This document shows positions 18,362 through 27,156 of a stretch of 64,000 bases of DNA, piece after piece; within the stretch, counting starts at the first letter, position 1; each line of letters begins with the position of its first letter. The position numbers and the translations under genes were made by a program. This DNA comes from LZORAL124-50-18 sp051208045. GTDB lineage: Bacteria; Pseudomonadota; Gammaproteobacteria; Pseudomonadales; Oleiphilaceae. A model generated the notes under the pieces. That model was given only the letters and a program-made list of their open reading frames with translations. It did not search any database and was not told the origin of the DNA. The DNA is taken from contig JBPJFY010000004.1 of assembly GCA_051208045.1 (NCBI GenBank), forward strand, positions 257,398-321,397, in the 5' to 3' direction.

Positions 18362-18717
18362 TGACTCACCCTCTTCTTCGCCCTTTCTACCATCCCATCG
18401 ATGAACAGGGCTGACTCAGGAAACACATTTTTTTCCATTTCAAATGCCTGCATAGCCGCTTTCATATTTCCCTGTCGCGCATAGATCATGCCCAGATGCG
18501 CATACAGCCCCGGCGGTACCGCCATGTTGACGTCCTGCGCGGATTGAATGCTTTCGTTCAATCGCTGAATTTGAACTTCATTGGTTGCCTCACCGGGATC
18601 TGTGTACATATCCAGTAATACGGACTCATACTCCCCCCAGTAATACAGATTTTTATGACCGGCACAGCCAGCCAAAAGCACCAGCAAACACATGCTGAAT
18701 AGTTGGTAAATTTTCAC
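18358..18717 (-). CDS. DUF4810 lipoprotein
   Basis: 119 residues. The GTG at 18717 gives a textbook lipoprotein signal (positively charged start, LLVLLAGC) and has GGAAG six bases upstream; the upstream start at 18750 would put a long odd leader before it and run through a palindrome. The mature part contains YYWGEYES, typical of DUF4810, and a TPR-like helix pair (PPGLYAHLGMIYARQGN). It is the middle gene of the CsgG operon, with a four-base overlap with the DUF799 gene. Confidence 0.82.
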   Translation of the reverse strand: MKIYQLFSMCLLVLLAGCAGHKNLYYWGEYESVLLDMYTDPGEATNEVQIQRLNESIQSAQDVNMAVPPGLYAHLGMIYARQGNMKAAMQAFEMEKNVFPESALFIDGMVERAKKRVSQ

Positions 18718-18738
18718 AATTACGCTTCCGGACAACGG

Positions 18739-18761
18739 CCAGGCAATCAATGATTGCCTGG
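18739..18761 (-). other. Perfect 23-bp intercistronic palindrome
   Basis: Two 11-base arms (CCAGGCAATCA / TGATTGCCTGG) surround a single central base, between the CsgG-type gene and the DUF4810 gene. No T-run follows, so it is more likely an mRNA-stabilising or attenuating hairpin, or a protein site, than a full terminator. Confidence 0.6.
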
Positions 18762-18776
18762 TTGAGAGAGGAAAAA

Positions 18777-19445
18777 TCAGTTGAGTCGAATAACACCACT
18801 GTCGAGGTCACGAACAAAATTGTTCACCACTTCCGTGATGGCGAAGTTCAAAACTTTGCCATTCAGGGTAGCGTCGTATCCGGCCGTCCCTCCAAAGCCG
18901 ACAATCTCTCGATTGCTCAGCGCGTACTCCCCGGCACCTTGTGTGGTGTAAAGAATCGCGGAGGTTTTTACGTCCACAATGGAGAGCGCTACCTTGGCAT
19001 AGGCGACTTGCTCTTTGCCGCGCCCAAGAATGCCAAAGAGCTGCTTGTCGCCCACCTCTTTGCGGCCAAACTCGGTGACGCTCCCCGCAACCACATAACG
19101 TGCACCGGTTAACTTCTGATTGACGCCGGCAAGTGCAGCTTCGCGCGCCAAAGCGTCCATGTTTTCCCGGTCCACCAGATTAAAGCGATTGGTCTGCTGC
19201 AAATGGGTTTTGAGAATCGACTTGGCCTGATTTCCCAATCGATCATCGTCCGACGAAAACAGCCCTTGCATGTAGTTGGACTTGTTCTGGAAATTTCCGA
19301 CGACCAGCGTCGAACGCTCGCCGACATAGGAGGTCCCGTATGAGGTCACCTTTTGGGGCTCAAGGGCTCGATGGCTCTCAGTGGCACACCCGGCAAGTAA
19401 AAAAGCACTGACGAAACCAATGGACAGTACAGGTAAGACGCGCAT
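18777..19445 (-). CDS. CsgG-family lipoprotein
   Basis: 222-residue lipoprotein with lipobox LLAGCAT. It resembles the CsgG/HfaB domain: TLVVGNFQNKS strand, LKTHLQQTNRFNLVDRENMDAL, TGARYVVAGSVTEFG and the AYAKVALSIVDVKTSAIL strand. In true curli systems CsgG forms the secretion pore, but there are no csgA/B/E/F genes here, and the partners DUF4810 and DUF799 mark a different conserved lipoprotein trio. It is the first gene of the operon. Whether it forms a pore is unknown. Confidence 0.85.
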   Translation of the reverse strand: MRVLPVLSIGFVSAFLLAGCATESHRALEPQKVTSYGTSYVGERSTLVVGNFQNKSNYMQGLFSSDDDRLGNQAKSILKTHLQQTNRFNLVDRENMDALAREAALAGVNQKLTGARYVVAGSVTEFGRKEVGDKQLFGILGRGKEQVAYAKVALSIVDVKTSAILYTTQGAGEYALSNREIVGFGGTAGYDATLNGKVLNFAITEVVNNFVRDLDSGVIRLN

Positions 19446-19538
19446 TCAATTCTCCATTCATGACTCTATCCCAAGAGCGCCAGTATACAACGTCTGCCCC
19501 AATAAGCACACGAAAAATACGGTCGGCGGAGGCAGGGT

Positions 19539-21863
19539 TTAGCGTCGTGCTGCGACTTTACCTTCAATGACGTACACTACGTCTTCAGAGATATCGGCCA
19601 GGACTTCCTGGGCTTCAAGGCGTGCGTTCACATTCGCTTCCGACACATCCTCCGGCGAAAGCAGTTCAACCAGCTTGATGTAATTGGAAGACAGCCGGTC
19701 TTTAACGGCGGGCTCTATCCGCCCCTCCCGTTCATTGATTTCCTGTAGCCAGCTTTCCAGTTTTTTACTGGCAAAGGTGTGGTCGCCATTCATTGGCCCG
19801 GCTTCCGCATCATTGTTAATTTTAATCCGGTGCTCTATTTCTACGAGTGCGATCAATGCAGGAATATCCTCCCGCCGCAGAAACACAGAATTGGACCATA
19901 AAACATCCGGTTTCCAGGCTTCAATCCAGTTCGGCAGGTTCTCTCCTGGCATGGGTTTGGCAATCTCGTACCCTTGGGCCAACTCGCACCCCAGGTTGAC
20001 CAGATACTTGCCATGAGCCACGGTTTCAACACCTTCTGCAATGATTTTCAGATCAAACGTCCGCGCCAGAGCGACCATCCCTTCAAGAATGGAGAGGTTT
20101 TTTGGATATCGGAACATTTCGATGACAAAGGCTTGGTCAATTTTTATTGTATCCACCGGCAACTGTCGTAAATACGAGAGCGAGCAATACCCTTTGCCAA
20201 AATCGTCCAGCGAGAAGGTCACCCCCAGTGCTTTGCACTTTTCCAGGTTGTGAACCGCCACGTCGATATCCTGAATGGCGACCGACTCCAATACTTCCAA
20301 CTCCAGCCGCGAGGCATCCACGTTTGGATAGGCGGCCAGCAGCTTTCGGAGCTTTTTCGGAAATTCCGGATGCTGGAGCTGAATAGTATCTATATTTACG
20401 CTGACCCGCAAATGAATCCCCAAGGAGTCCCATAACACGAGTTGTTTTAACGCTGTCCTGATAGCCCATTCACCAATATCAATCATAAAGGGGTGGTTTT
20501 CCAGATAGGGCAAAAACTGGCCGGGTGCACGCAGTCCCGCTGTGGGATGATGCCAACGCAACAACGCTTCAACCCCGACAACCTTACCGGTGCGCATATT
20601 GACTTTTGGCTGGTAGAACAGCTGCAGCTCATCTCCATCCAGGGCAGCTTTCACCCGTTTGATCTGGCGGATACGGATTTGGCGTTTCTGTTCTTCACTG
20701 GAGTCAAAATACCGCTCTGCACCTTTGTTTTCCCGCTTGGCCAGATACAGAGCATAATCCGCACATCGCAAACACCCCTCAGCATCCTGCTCATGCTCTT
20801 CGTCCTCCAACCCCTTGGCATAGATACCCGCAGTGAAATCCAGTAAAACACGCCAGTGATCAATCACGAACTCACGCTTTAAACAAAGCCGTAAAGCAGA
20901 TAACTGGGATGTTACATGATCGGTGTCGCGCACCAGAACGACAAACTCATCACCGCCGATACGCGCCAGATGCCCGCCCGGCATTATGGCGTCCTGCCAC
21001 CGTCGCACCAGCATCCCGAGTATTCGATCCCCACCTTCAACGCCCACCTGGGTATTATTTTTCGCAAAATCGTCCAAATCAATGGAAATAACCGCCACAT
21101 TATCGTGGTCTGTCTGCTGCCCCAAATACGTCAGCAATGCCTGCAGGACGCCGTTTCGATTCAGCGCACCGGTTAATGGGTCATTATAGGCTAGAAACTC
21201 CAACTGCCCTTGATACTCAAGCGCTTGACGCTCAAGCTCTTTTTCTGCCTGAGCTTTAATGAGATTGTTGACCTTTTCCTCGGCGACCAAACGGGCATGA
21301 GCCTCCCGATTCAACTGCAACGCACTGCTGCATAATTTGTTATACAGCTGAACCAGGGTCGTTTGCACTTCAGAGGAAGCCAGGATCTTCTTTTTGGCAT
21401 TGGATTGTGCATCTGGCAGGCTATAGCCAAAGTTTTCAATTTCCAGAATCGCGGTTGCAAAATAGCGATCTGATTGAAGTATGTGCACAATCAACCAATT
21501 GGTTAAAAACTCAAACAATCCTTCGATATCATAGCGCCGCTGGCCATCGGCAAAAATAAACTTATCAATTTGCAGAAAAAAGTCATTGTGCAGCTTCTGG
21601 TGGTTGGCATAAAGGGAACTCTCGCTGAGATATCGAGACCAGATTTGTTCTTCACAGTGAAAGTGAAATCTTGCGTAATCCAGCAGATTATCCAGAGCCA
21701 ATTGTTGGTTTGAAGCATCCGTTTCTGTAATCAAACTCCACGCTGCATCGTTAATAAGATCCATCAGCTTTTTATGCTGATCATCCAGGCAGGCAATGCC
21801 CACTTCGAAATGCACATTCCAGGGAAAGATTTCAAATTTTTCCGGGCTTGAGATCATATCCAT
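19539..21863 (-). CDS. Bacteriohemerythrin-GGDEF-EAL protein
   Basis: 774-residue cytoplasmic protein. The N-terminal bacteriohemerythrin (about 12-142) has a full set of di-iron ligands: H30, H67-x3-E71, H88-x3-H92 and H127-x4-D132. A helical linker leads to a diguanylate cyclase domain with intact GGDEF and no visible RxxD inhibitory site. The phosphodiesterase domain has EALLRW, LELEVLES, DDFGKGYCSL, IKID and AEGVE, so the catalytic residues appear present. A C-terminal tail of about 120 residues after the EAL domain is unrecognised. It probably tunes c-di-GMP to oxygen or redox state. Its single gene has a good CGGAG site. Confidence 0.9.
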   Translation of the reverse strand: MDMISSPEKFEIFPWNVHFEVGIACLDDQHKKLMDLINDAAWSLITETDASNQQLALDNLLDYARFHFHCEEQIWSRYLSESSLYANHQKLHNDFFLQIDKFIFADGQRRYDIEGLFEFLTNWLIVHILQSDRYFATAILEIENFGYSLPDAQSNAKKKILASSEVQTTLVQLYNKLCSSALQLNREAHARLVAEEKVNNLIKAQAEKELERQALEYQGQLEFLAYNDPLTGALNRNGVLQALLTYLGQQTDHDNVAVISIDLDDFAKNNTQVGVEGGDRILGMLVRRWQDAIMPGGHLARIGGDEFVVLVRDTDHVTSQLSALRLCLKREFVIDHWRVLLDFTAGIYAKGLEDEEHEQDAEGCLRCADYALYLAKRENKGAERYFDSSEEQKRQIRIRQIKRVKAALDGDELQLFYQPKVNMRTGKVVGVEALLRWHHPTAGLRAPGQFLPYLENHPFMIDIGEWAIRTALKQLVLWDSLGIHLRVSVNIDTIQLQHPEFPKKLRKLLAAYPNVDASRLELEVLESVAIQDIDVAVHNLEKCKALGVTFSLDDFGKGYCSLSYLRQLPVDTIKIDQAFVIEMFRYPKNLSILEGMVALARTFDLKIIAEGVETVAHGKYLVNLGCELAQGYEIAKPMPGENLPNWIEAWKPDVLWSNSVFLRREDIPALIALVEIEHRIKINNDAEAGPMNGDHTFASKKLESWLQEINEREGRIEPAVKDRLSSNYIKLVELLSPEDVSEANVNARLEAQEVLADISEDVVYVIEGKVAARR

Positions 21864-21999
21864 TTCGTTACACTCCGCGCTGAGCCGTCACCGAGGATTC
21901 CTTATTTCTAGAATAGACTTAAGCACATTTAATACAACCTCTATCGACACTTTGGTCAGGATTTCGTAAAGTGATTTAAATTCAACAGTACACCGCACT

Positions 22000-22458
22000 A
22001 TGATTTCAGCCCTGCTCAACACCATTGACAAAATCTGCCAGCCAAAAGTGACAGAATCGGAGTCGAGTCAAAGCGCCGTTTTATCCGCGCTGAGTCTTCT
22101 TTACCTTCTTGCCGACGCAGATCACCAGTTTGAAACGCGTGAAGAGAAAAAAATTGAAGAAATTTCTCAGCAACTCTATGGACTGGATCAGGCGGCAGTC
22201 CACGCCGTACTGGCGCAGGCCCGGCGCTCGGCCAGTGACTCCACTTCGCTCTATGAGTTCACGCGGCACATCAATGACACTTTTTCTGAAGAACAGAAGC
22301 TCCAGCTGGTTGAGGTGATGTGGGACGTTGCCCATGCTGACGACGAGTTAAGTAAATTTGAAGAACATTTTATCCGGCGAGTGTGCGATCTCATTTACGT
22401 GCATCATGCAGGCTTTATCCAAATGAAGCTCAAATCACAAGAAAAACGACCGATATAG
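22000..22458 (+). CDS. TerB-like tellurite-resistance family protein
   Basis: 152-residue acidic, all-helical protein of the TerB/DjlA-N fold. The family signature is visible twice: LLYLLADADHQFETREEKKIEE and MWDVAHADDELSKFEEHFIRR, each with an acidic cluster that binds metal in related proteins. No other ter genes are nearby, so a role in tellurite resistance should not be assumed. It is 54 bases before the DAHP-synthase-like gene and may be co-transcribed with it and the GDPD gene. Confidence 0.82.
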   Translation: MISALLNTIDKICQPKVTESESSQSAVLSALSLLYLLADADHQFETREEKKIEEISQQLYGLDQAAVHAVLAQARRSASDSTSLYEFTRHINDTFSEEQKLQLVEVMWDVAHADDELSKFEEHFIRRVCDLIYVHHAGFIQMKLKSQEKRPI

Positions 22459-22512
22459 CCTACACTGAAAGATCAATAGTGATCGCTGCCCCAGATCGAG
22501 AAGGACTCCCTT

Positions 22513-23640
22513 ATGCTGATTATTCTTGGCCCTGAAATCACGCCAGTGTCTGGCGAGTACAAAAATATTTTTGAGTTCATCGAGAAATTCCCAGGTATTA
22601 CCCACAAGATTCATCAGGTTCAGGGAAAACAGCAACTGCTGACAGAGATTTACCTGCTCGGCGACACCCACACATTGGATATTGATCAGGTTGCCGCACT
22701 GCCCGGCGTTGAAAAAGTGATCCGGATTTCCGAAGAGTACCGCATACTGGGGCGACACAAATATGAAAACCGGGTGAGTGGTTTTGAATACAATGGCGTT
22801 CAGTTCGGTCAGGAAAATCTGAACCTGTTTGCCGGGCTGTGTGCCGTAGACAATCCCAAAAATGTGGAAACCATGATGCGCGCCCTCAAGGACAATGGTC
22901 TCAACTGCACGCGCATGGGAGCGTACAAACCTCGAACGAATCCTTACTCTTTCCAGGGGCATGGCAAGGATTGTTTACCCTGGGTATTTGAGCTCGCGGG
23001 AAAATATGGCATAAAAGTAATTGCCATGGAGGTCACCCACGAAGCACACATCGGAGAAATCTACGACTCACTTCGCGCCACAGGCAATCCTACCGGTGTG
23101 ATGTTGCAGATTGGCACGCGAAACACCCAGAACTTCGAGCTGCTCAAGGCGATTGGCCGGCAGAAAGACTTTCCGGTGCTGCTGAAACGAGGGTTCGGCA
23201 TTACCCTGAACGAGTCTTTGAATGCTGCCGAGTATCTGGCCAGTGAGGGCAATTCCAAAGTCATCTTTTGTCTACGTGGTATGAAAAGTGACGCAGGTAA
23301 ACCACACCGGAACCTCGTGGACTTTGCCCATGTGCCGGTCATCAAACGACTCACCCGCATGCCCGTATGTGTTGACCCGTCCCACTCCGTCGGATCACGC
23401 GACGCAGACCCAAATAACATTCTCGATGTGGTCCATGCGGCCGCCCAAGGGGTCATCAGCGGCGCAAACATGGTGCTCATTGACTTCCACCCTAATCCAA
23501 CCGACGCACTTGTAGATGGCCCTCAGGCATTATTGATGCACGAACTGCCAAAATTTGTTGAAGATATGACCCTGTGCCACGAGGTGTATCTAAAGCGAAA
23601 AGCCATCTACGCAGCCCCTGACGAGGACGCCAAATCTTGA
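22513..23640 (+). CDS. Divergent type I-beta DAHP synthase homologue
   Basis: 375 residues. The N-terminal 85 residues resemble the ferredoxin-like regulatory domain of Thermotoga DAHP synthase, and the rest is the (beta/alpha)8 barrel with MGAYKPRTNPYSFQG, IGTRNTQNF, LLKRGF and VDPSHSVGSRD. From my recollection of the Thermotoga enzyme, metal ligands Cys (C110), His (H291) and Asp (D335) are kept, but the Glu ligand is D324. GPCSVE has become GLCAVD and CERG has become CLRG. It may therefore be a DAHP synthase with altered kinetics or a different aldol-type enzyme. AAGGA precedes the ATG. It overlaps the GDPD gene by four bases. Confidence 0.8.
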   Translation: MLIILGPEITPVSGEYKNIFEFIEKFPGITHKIHQVQGKQQLLTEIYLLGDTHTLDIDQVAALPGVEKVIRISEEYRILGRHKYENRVSGFEYNGVQFGQENLNLFAGLCAVDNPKNVETMMRALKDNGLNCTRMGAYKPRTNPYSFQGHGKDCLPWVFELAGKYGIKVIAMEVTHEAHIGEIYDSLRATGNPTGVMLQIGTRNTQNFELLKAIGRQKDFPVLLKRGFGITLNESLNAAEYLASEGNSKVIFCLRGMKSDAGKPHRNLVDFAHVPVIKRLTRMPVCVDPSHSVGSRDADPNNILDVVHAAAQGVISGANMVLIDFHPNPTDALVDGPQALLMHELPKFVEDMTLCHEVYLKRKAIYAAPDEDAKS

Positions 23641-24371
23641 TCATCATTGGACATCGAGGTGCACGTGCTGAAGCGCCGGAAAACACACTTTCGGGTTTCC
23701 AGTTGGCCGTTGCAGCGGGCATTCTGCACTTTGAACTGGACGTACAATTATCCAAAGATGGCCAGTTGATGGTACTTCACGATCCCACGGTCACACGCAC
23801 CACGGGAAATCGTGGTCACATTGCCTCCTATACCCGCAAAGAGCTGAGTAAAATGGATGCGCGGAAAAACGTGGCGGGCTGGCCCGTATTTCAGGGAATT
23901 CCCGCTCTGGAGGATGTTTTGAATTGCACGCCAGAGGCCTGTACGTTTCAGTTTGAGGTAAAAACAGATCGTCGCACACGGTTATTGAAGTTGTGTTCAG
24001 AACTGGTGCTGTTGTTTGCGGAAAGGGATTTATACCAGCGCGTGCGCGTGACCTCGTCCGACTCGAAGGTACTTAAACGACTCAGGCAGGTTGCCCCGTC
24101 AATTCAAACCGGGCTGGTCGCAGAACACCGATTTCCGGACCCGGTAAAGCGTGCAGTCGGTCTGGGCTGTACTTATTTGTGTGCTCGATATCAGCTGCTT
24201 ACCCGTCGGTTGATCAATCACGCCCATGACCGCCATTTGCATGTATCCGCCTGGACGGTGAACGAGCTTGGCATCGCTGAGAAGCTGCGCTGTGCGGGGG
24301 TAGACAGCGTGATCACTGACTACCCGACGAGCATGTACCAGCACTTTGCCACAGGCTTAGCGCCTGACTAA
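23637..24371 (+). CDS. Glycerophosphodiester phosphodiesterase
   Basis: 244-residue TIM-barrel GDPD enzyme, hydrolysing deacylated phospholipids to glycerol 3-phosphate and an alcohol. GHRGARAEAPENTL, the ELDVQLSKDG metal-binding pair and LHDPTVTRTT are intact. There is no signal peptide, so it should be cytoplasmic. The start is TTG within the four-base overlap TTGA with the previous stop; the HRG motif is at residue 5, so no later start is possible. GAGGA lies about nine bases upstream. The 3' end overlaps sthA by four bases. Confidence 0.9.
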   Translation: MIIIGHRGARAEAPENTLSGFQLAVAAGILHFELDVQLSKDGQLMVLHDPTVTRTTGNRGHIASYTRKELSKMDARKNVAGWPVFQGIPALEDVLNCTPEACTFQFEVKTDRRTRLLKLCSELVLLFAERDLYQRVRVTSSDSKVLKRLRQVAPSIQTGLVAEHRFPDPVKRAVGLGCTYLCARYQLLTRRLINHAHDRHLHVSAWTVNELGIAEKLRCAGVDSVITDYPTSMYQHFATGLAPD

Positions 24372-25762
24372 AAAATACGATTCAGGCCATTCAATGCAGC
24401 CACACGATACGCTTCCGCCATCGTGGGATAGTTAAACGTGGTATTTAAGAAGTAATCCAGCGAGTTCAGCTCACCCGGCTGCTTCATAATTGCCTGGCCG
24501 ATGTGTACGATTTCCGCCGCTTGGTCGCCAAAACAGTGTATACCCAGAATCTGGCGGGTTTCTCGATGAAAGAGAATCTTCAGCATGCCAACCGCCTCAC
24601 CGGTAATTTGCGCACGCGCCAGATCTTTGAAGAATGCCTGTCCGACCTCATACGGTACTTTCGCCTCAGTCAGCTGGCTTTCCGTCAGCCCGACCGAGCT
24701 GATTTCCGGTATCGTATAAATACCTGTTGGCACATCATTCACAAACTGGCAATTGCCATCATCCAGAAAATCTGACGAGGCCGCTCGTCCTTGGTCGTAC
24801 GCGGCACTTGCCAGGCTGGGCCACCCGATCACATCCCCGGCAGCATAGATATGAGGCAGTTCTGTTCGGTAGTGCTCATCCACTTTCAGCTGTCCGCGCG
24901 AATTGGCCTCCAAACCAATGTTTTCAAGCCCCATATGGTCAGTATTGCCGGTACGCCCATTACACCACAGGAACGCATCTGCTTTGATTTTCTTACCGGA
25001 CTTCATTTCCAGAACAACCGAATGCTCTTCTCCATGAACGGATTCGAATTCTTCATTATGGCGAACCAGTACACCGTTGTTTCGCAGGTGATAACTTAAC
25101 GCGTCAGAAATTTCATCGTCCAGAAAAGAGAGCAAGCGACTTCCTGGGTTAACCAGATCAACCTTCACCCCCAGTCCTGCAAAAATCGATGCATACTCGC
25201 AACCAATAACGCCCGCGCCATAAATAATCATCGTGCGAGGCGTATGACTGAGGGATAAAATTGAATCGCTGTTGTAGATACGGCGGTGATTAAAGTTAAT
25301 CGCAGGCGGGAGATACGGCCGAGACCCGGTCGCAATCACAAAATGCTTCGCCGTAATGACTTCCTGACTTGAAGCATTTCCCTTGATTTCAATCCGGTTC
25401 GCATCGAGAAAGTAGGCTTTTCCGGTAAACAGATCCACTTTGTTTCGAGCATAAAATTGCGTGCGCAGCTTCACCTGCTTACCCATCACCTTTGCCGCAC
25501 TTTGAAGCACATTGGGAAACGAAAACCAACGAGGTTCACCAATGTCACGGAACATATTGTTGGTGTTGAAAGTAATGATTTGCTTGACTGCATGCCTGAG
25601 TGCTTTCGACGGAATGGTGCCCAGATGTGTACAGTTACCCCCGACCTGTCGCTTATCTTCGATAATGGCAACACGCTTTCCATTTTTGGCGGCACTCATT
25701 GCCGCGCCTTCCCCCGCTGGCCCTGCACCGATCACGACAACGTCATAGTTTAACTCAGGCAT
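24368..25762 (-). CDS. sthA: Soluble pyridine nucleotide transhydrogenase SthA
   Basis: 464-residue FAD enzyme, usual length, that balances NADPH and NADH. GAGPAGEGAAMSAAKNGK is the FAD site; NCTHLGTIPSKALRH shows the family-typical loss of the second redox Cys (Thr instead). GAGVIGCEYASIFAGLG binds the nicotinamide nucleotide, and the C-terminal dimer region has TTFNYPTMAEAYRVAALNGL. In Pseudomonas the same gene neighbours the nqr operon, as here. It reads in the same direction as nqrM, with 93 bases between them and no clear terminator. Confidence 0.96.
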   Translation of the reverse strand: MPELNYDVVVIGAGPAGEGAAMSAAKNGKRVAIIEDKRQVGGNCTHLGTIPSKALRHAVKQIITFNTNNMFRDIGEPRWFSFPNVLQSAAKVMGKQVKLRTQFYARNKVDLFTGKAYFLDANRIEIKGNASSQEVITAKHFVIATGSRPYLPPAINFNHRRIYNSDSILSLSHTPRTMIIYGAGVIGCEYASIFAGLGVKVDLVNPGSRLLSFLDDEISDALSYHLRNNGVLVRHNEEFESVHGEEHSVVLEMKSGKKIKADAFLWCNGRTGNTDHMGLENIGLEANSRGQLKVDEHYRTELPHIYAAGDVIGWPSLASAAYDQGRAASSDFLDDGNCQFVNDVPTGIYTIPEISSVGLTESQLTEAKVPYEVGQAFFKDLARAQITGEAVGMLKILFHRETRQILGIHCFGDQAAEIVHIGQAIMKQPGELNSLDYFLNTTFNYPTMAEAYRVAALNGLNRIF

Positions 25763-25855
25763 AACTCACTCCAAACAAAATGAACACAACAATCCCTATT
25801 CGAACTGCGTATCTAATTTTCGATATTGTATTTAATCAATCGGTAAAGCGGGCAA

Positions 25856-26089
25856 CTATTGCTTATTGCTCATCGCGTCATAGCCCAACTCATCCGTCTG
25901 TTGCTTTTTCTGATTCTCTTTTTCGCATTTGCTCTCGTCACCACCACAAATTTCACAGGCGACATCCATACCCAGTTTTTTCATTCCACCGCACGAACCC
26001 GCGATAGGCTTTCTCCCTAAAATAACCCCCACAGACATCGCGATCACAAATATGGCCATGACGGCAAAAACAATTAAAAATGTAGTCAT
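25856..26089 (-). CDS. nqrM: NQR maturation factor NqrM
   Basis: 77 residues: one membrane helix (about 4-24) and a Cys-rich tail with GSCGGMKKLG, ACEICGG and SKCEKEN. This matches NqrM (DUF539), needed to install the iron centre between NqrD and NqrE. GAGGTG precedes the ATG. It is the last gene of the operon, nine bases after apbE. Confidence 0.93.
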   Translation of the reverse strand: MTTFLIVFAVMAIFVIAMSVGVILGRKPIAGSCGGMKKLGMDVACEICGGDESKCEKENQKKQQTDELGYDAMSNKQ

Positions 26090-26098
26090 TGGAGCACC

Positions 26099-27148
26099 TC
26101 AATTTGCTAGATAGGGTTCAAATGCTGGCGAATAACGCGTTTTAAAGCCAGTTTCATCACGGTATATCAAGTATACCGCTACATCATATTGGACTGCATA
26201 GGCATACGTATGTTCCTCTCCCATGACCATAAACATGGTGGCCATGGCATCCGCCATCATGCAGGAAGGGTCAATCACCGTCACTGACGCGAGTCGATGA
26301 GTTACCGGCTTTCCTGTCTCCGGATCAATGGTGTGAGAATAGCGTATACCCTCCTCTTCATAGTAATTTCGATAATCACCGGAGGTGGCCACAGCAGCAT
26401 TGTTTACTGAAATCGCCTTAAACACCTTACGCTGCTCAGTTTCCGGTGACTCAATGGCCAATCGCCAGGGCTTCCCGCCGGGTTTCAGACCCGATGCTCT
26501 AAGCTCCCCGCCAATTTCCACCAGAAAGTCAGTAACCTCGGATTTCAGCAATACGTCCGCAACTGCATCAACGCCGTAGCCTTTTGCAATCGAGGAGAGA
26601 TCCAGGATGACCGCCTTGTTTTTTCGAATCATGACTTCATCATCATTCATCTCCAAAAACTGATAGCCCACACGTTCCTTCGCCTCTGCAATTTCTTCCG
26701 GCGTGGGCGCTTGCAGTGGCCGAGCTTGAGGACCGAAGCCCCACAAGTTTACCAGAGGCCCAACAGTCACATCATACGCACCATTTGAGCGCTCACTCAG
26801 CAATTGCGCAGACTTGATGACATGGAACGTGCTGCGGGTTAAGGCAAACCATTGCCCAACGGGAGATGTATTAAATTGTGATAGCTCGGAGTCATTTTTG
26901 TAAGTAGACATTTGGCTATCTACCTGGTGCATGGCCTGCTGGATCTTTTGTTGTAACAAATCCAACGTCTGCTGATTCGCGTTACTGGGTAATACGAGCT
27001 TAATATTATACGTCGTGCCCATGGTGGGGCCGGACAGAGCAAAAATCGCCTGCTCATCAGAGGAACATCCAGCCATAACCAGGATGACAATCATGGCTAT
27101 GGCTGGTTGTAGGCGTGGTTTCCACCACCTTGGGCTTACTTCACGCAA
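26099..27148 (-). CDS. apbE: FAD:protein FMN transferase ApbE
   Basis: 349-residue lipoprotein that attaches FMN covalently to threonines of NqrB and NqrC. The lipobox is VMAGCSS; GPTMGTTYNIKL, the SGNGAYDV-like block SNGAYDVTVGPLVNLWGFG, DLSSIAKGYGVDAVAD and the C-terminal Thr-rich HTIDPETG are typical. The start appears to be TTG (27148), eight bases after the nqrF stop; an ATG at 27094 would leave no charged N-region for the signal peptide. It lies between nqrF and nqrM. Confidence 0.92.
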   Translation of the reverse strand: MREVSPRWWKPRLQPAIAMIVILVMAGCSSDEQAIFALSGPTMGTTYNIKLVLPSNANQQTLDLLQQKIQQAMHQVDSQMSTYKNDSELSQFNTSPVGQWFALTRSTFHVIKSAQLLSERSNGAYDVTVGPLVNLWGFGPQARPLQAPTPEEIAEAKERVGYQFLEMNDDEVMIRKNKAVILDLSSIAKGYGVDAVADVLLKSEVTDFLVEIGGELRASGLKPGGKPWRLAIESPETEQRKVFKAISVNNAAVATSGDYRNYYEEEGIRYSHTIDPETGKPVTHRLASVTVIDPSCMMADAMATMFMVMGEEHTYAYAVQYDVAVYLIYRDETGFKTRYSPAFEPYLAN

Positions 27149-27156
27149 AGGCTTAC

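Noticed and set aside
17672..19445. Curli secretion locus
   Set aside because: A CsgG-like lipoprotein is present but no curlin, nucleator or accessory genes; the DUF4810 and DUF799 partners define a different operon.
22000..22458. Tellurite-resistance operon
   Set aside because: Only a TerB-like domain is present, with no terZ, terC, terD or related genes nearby.
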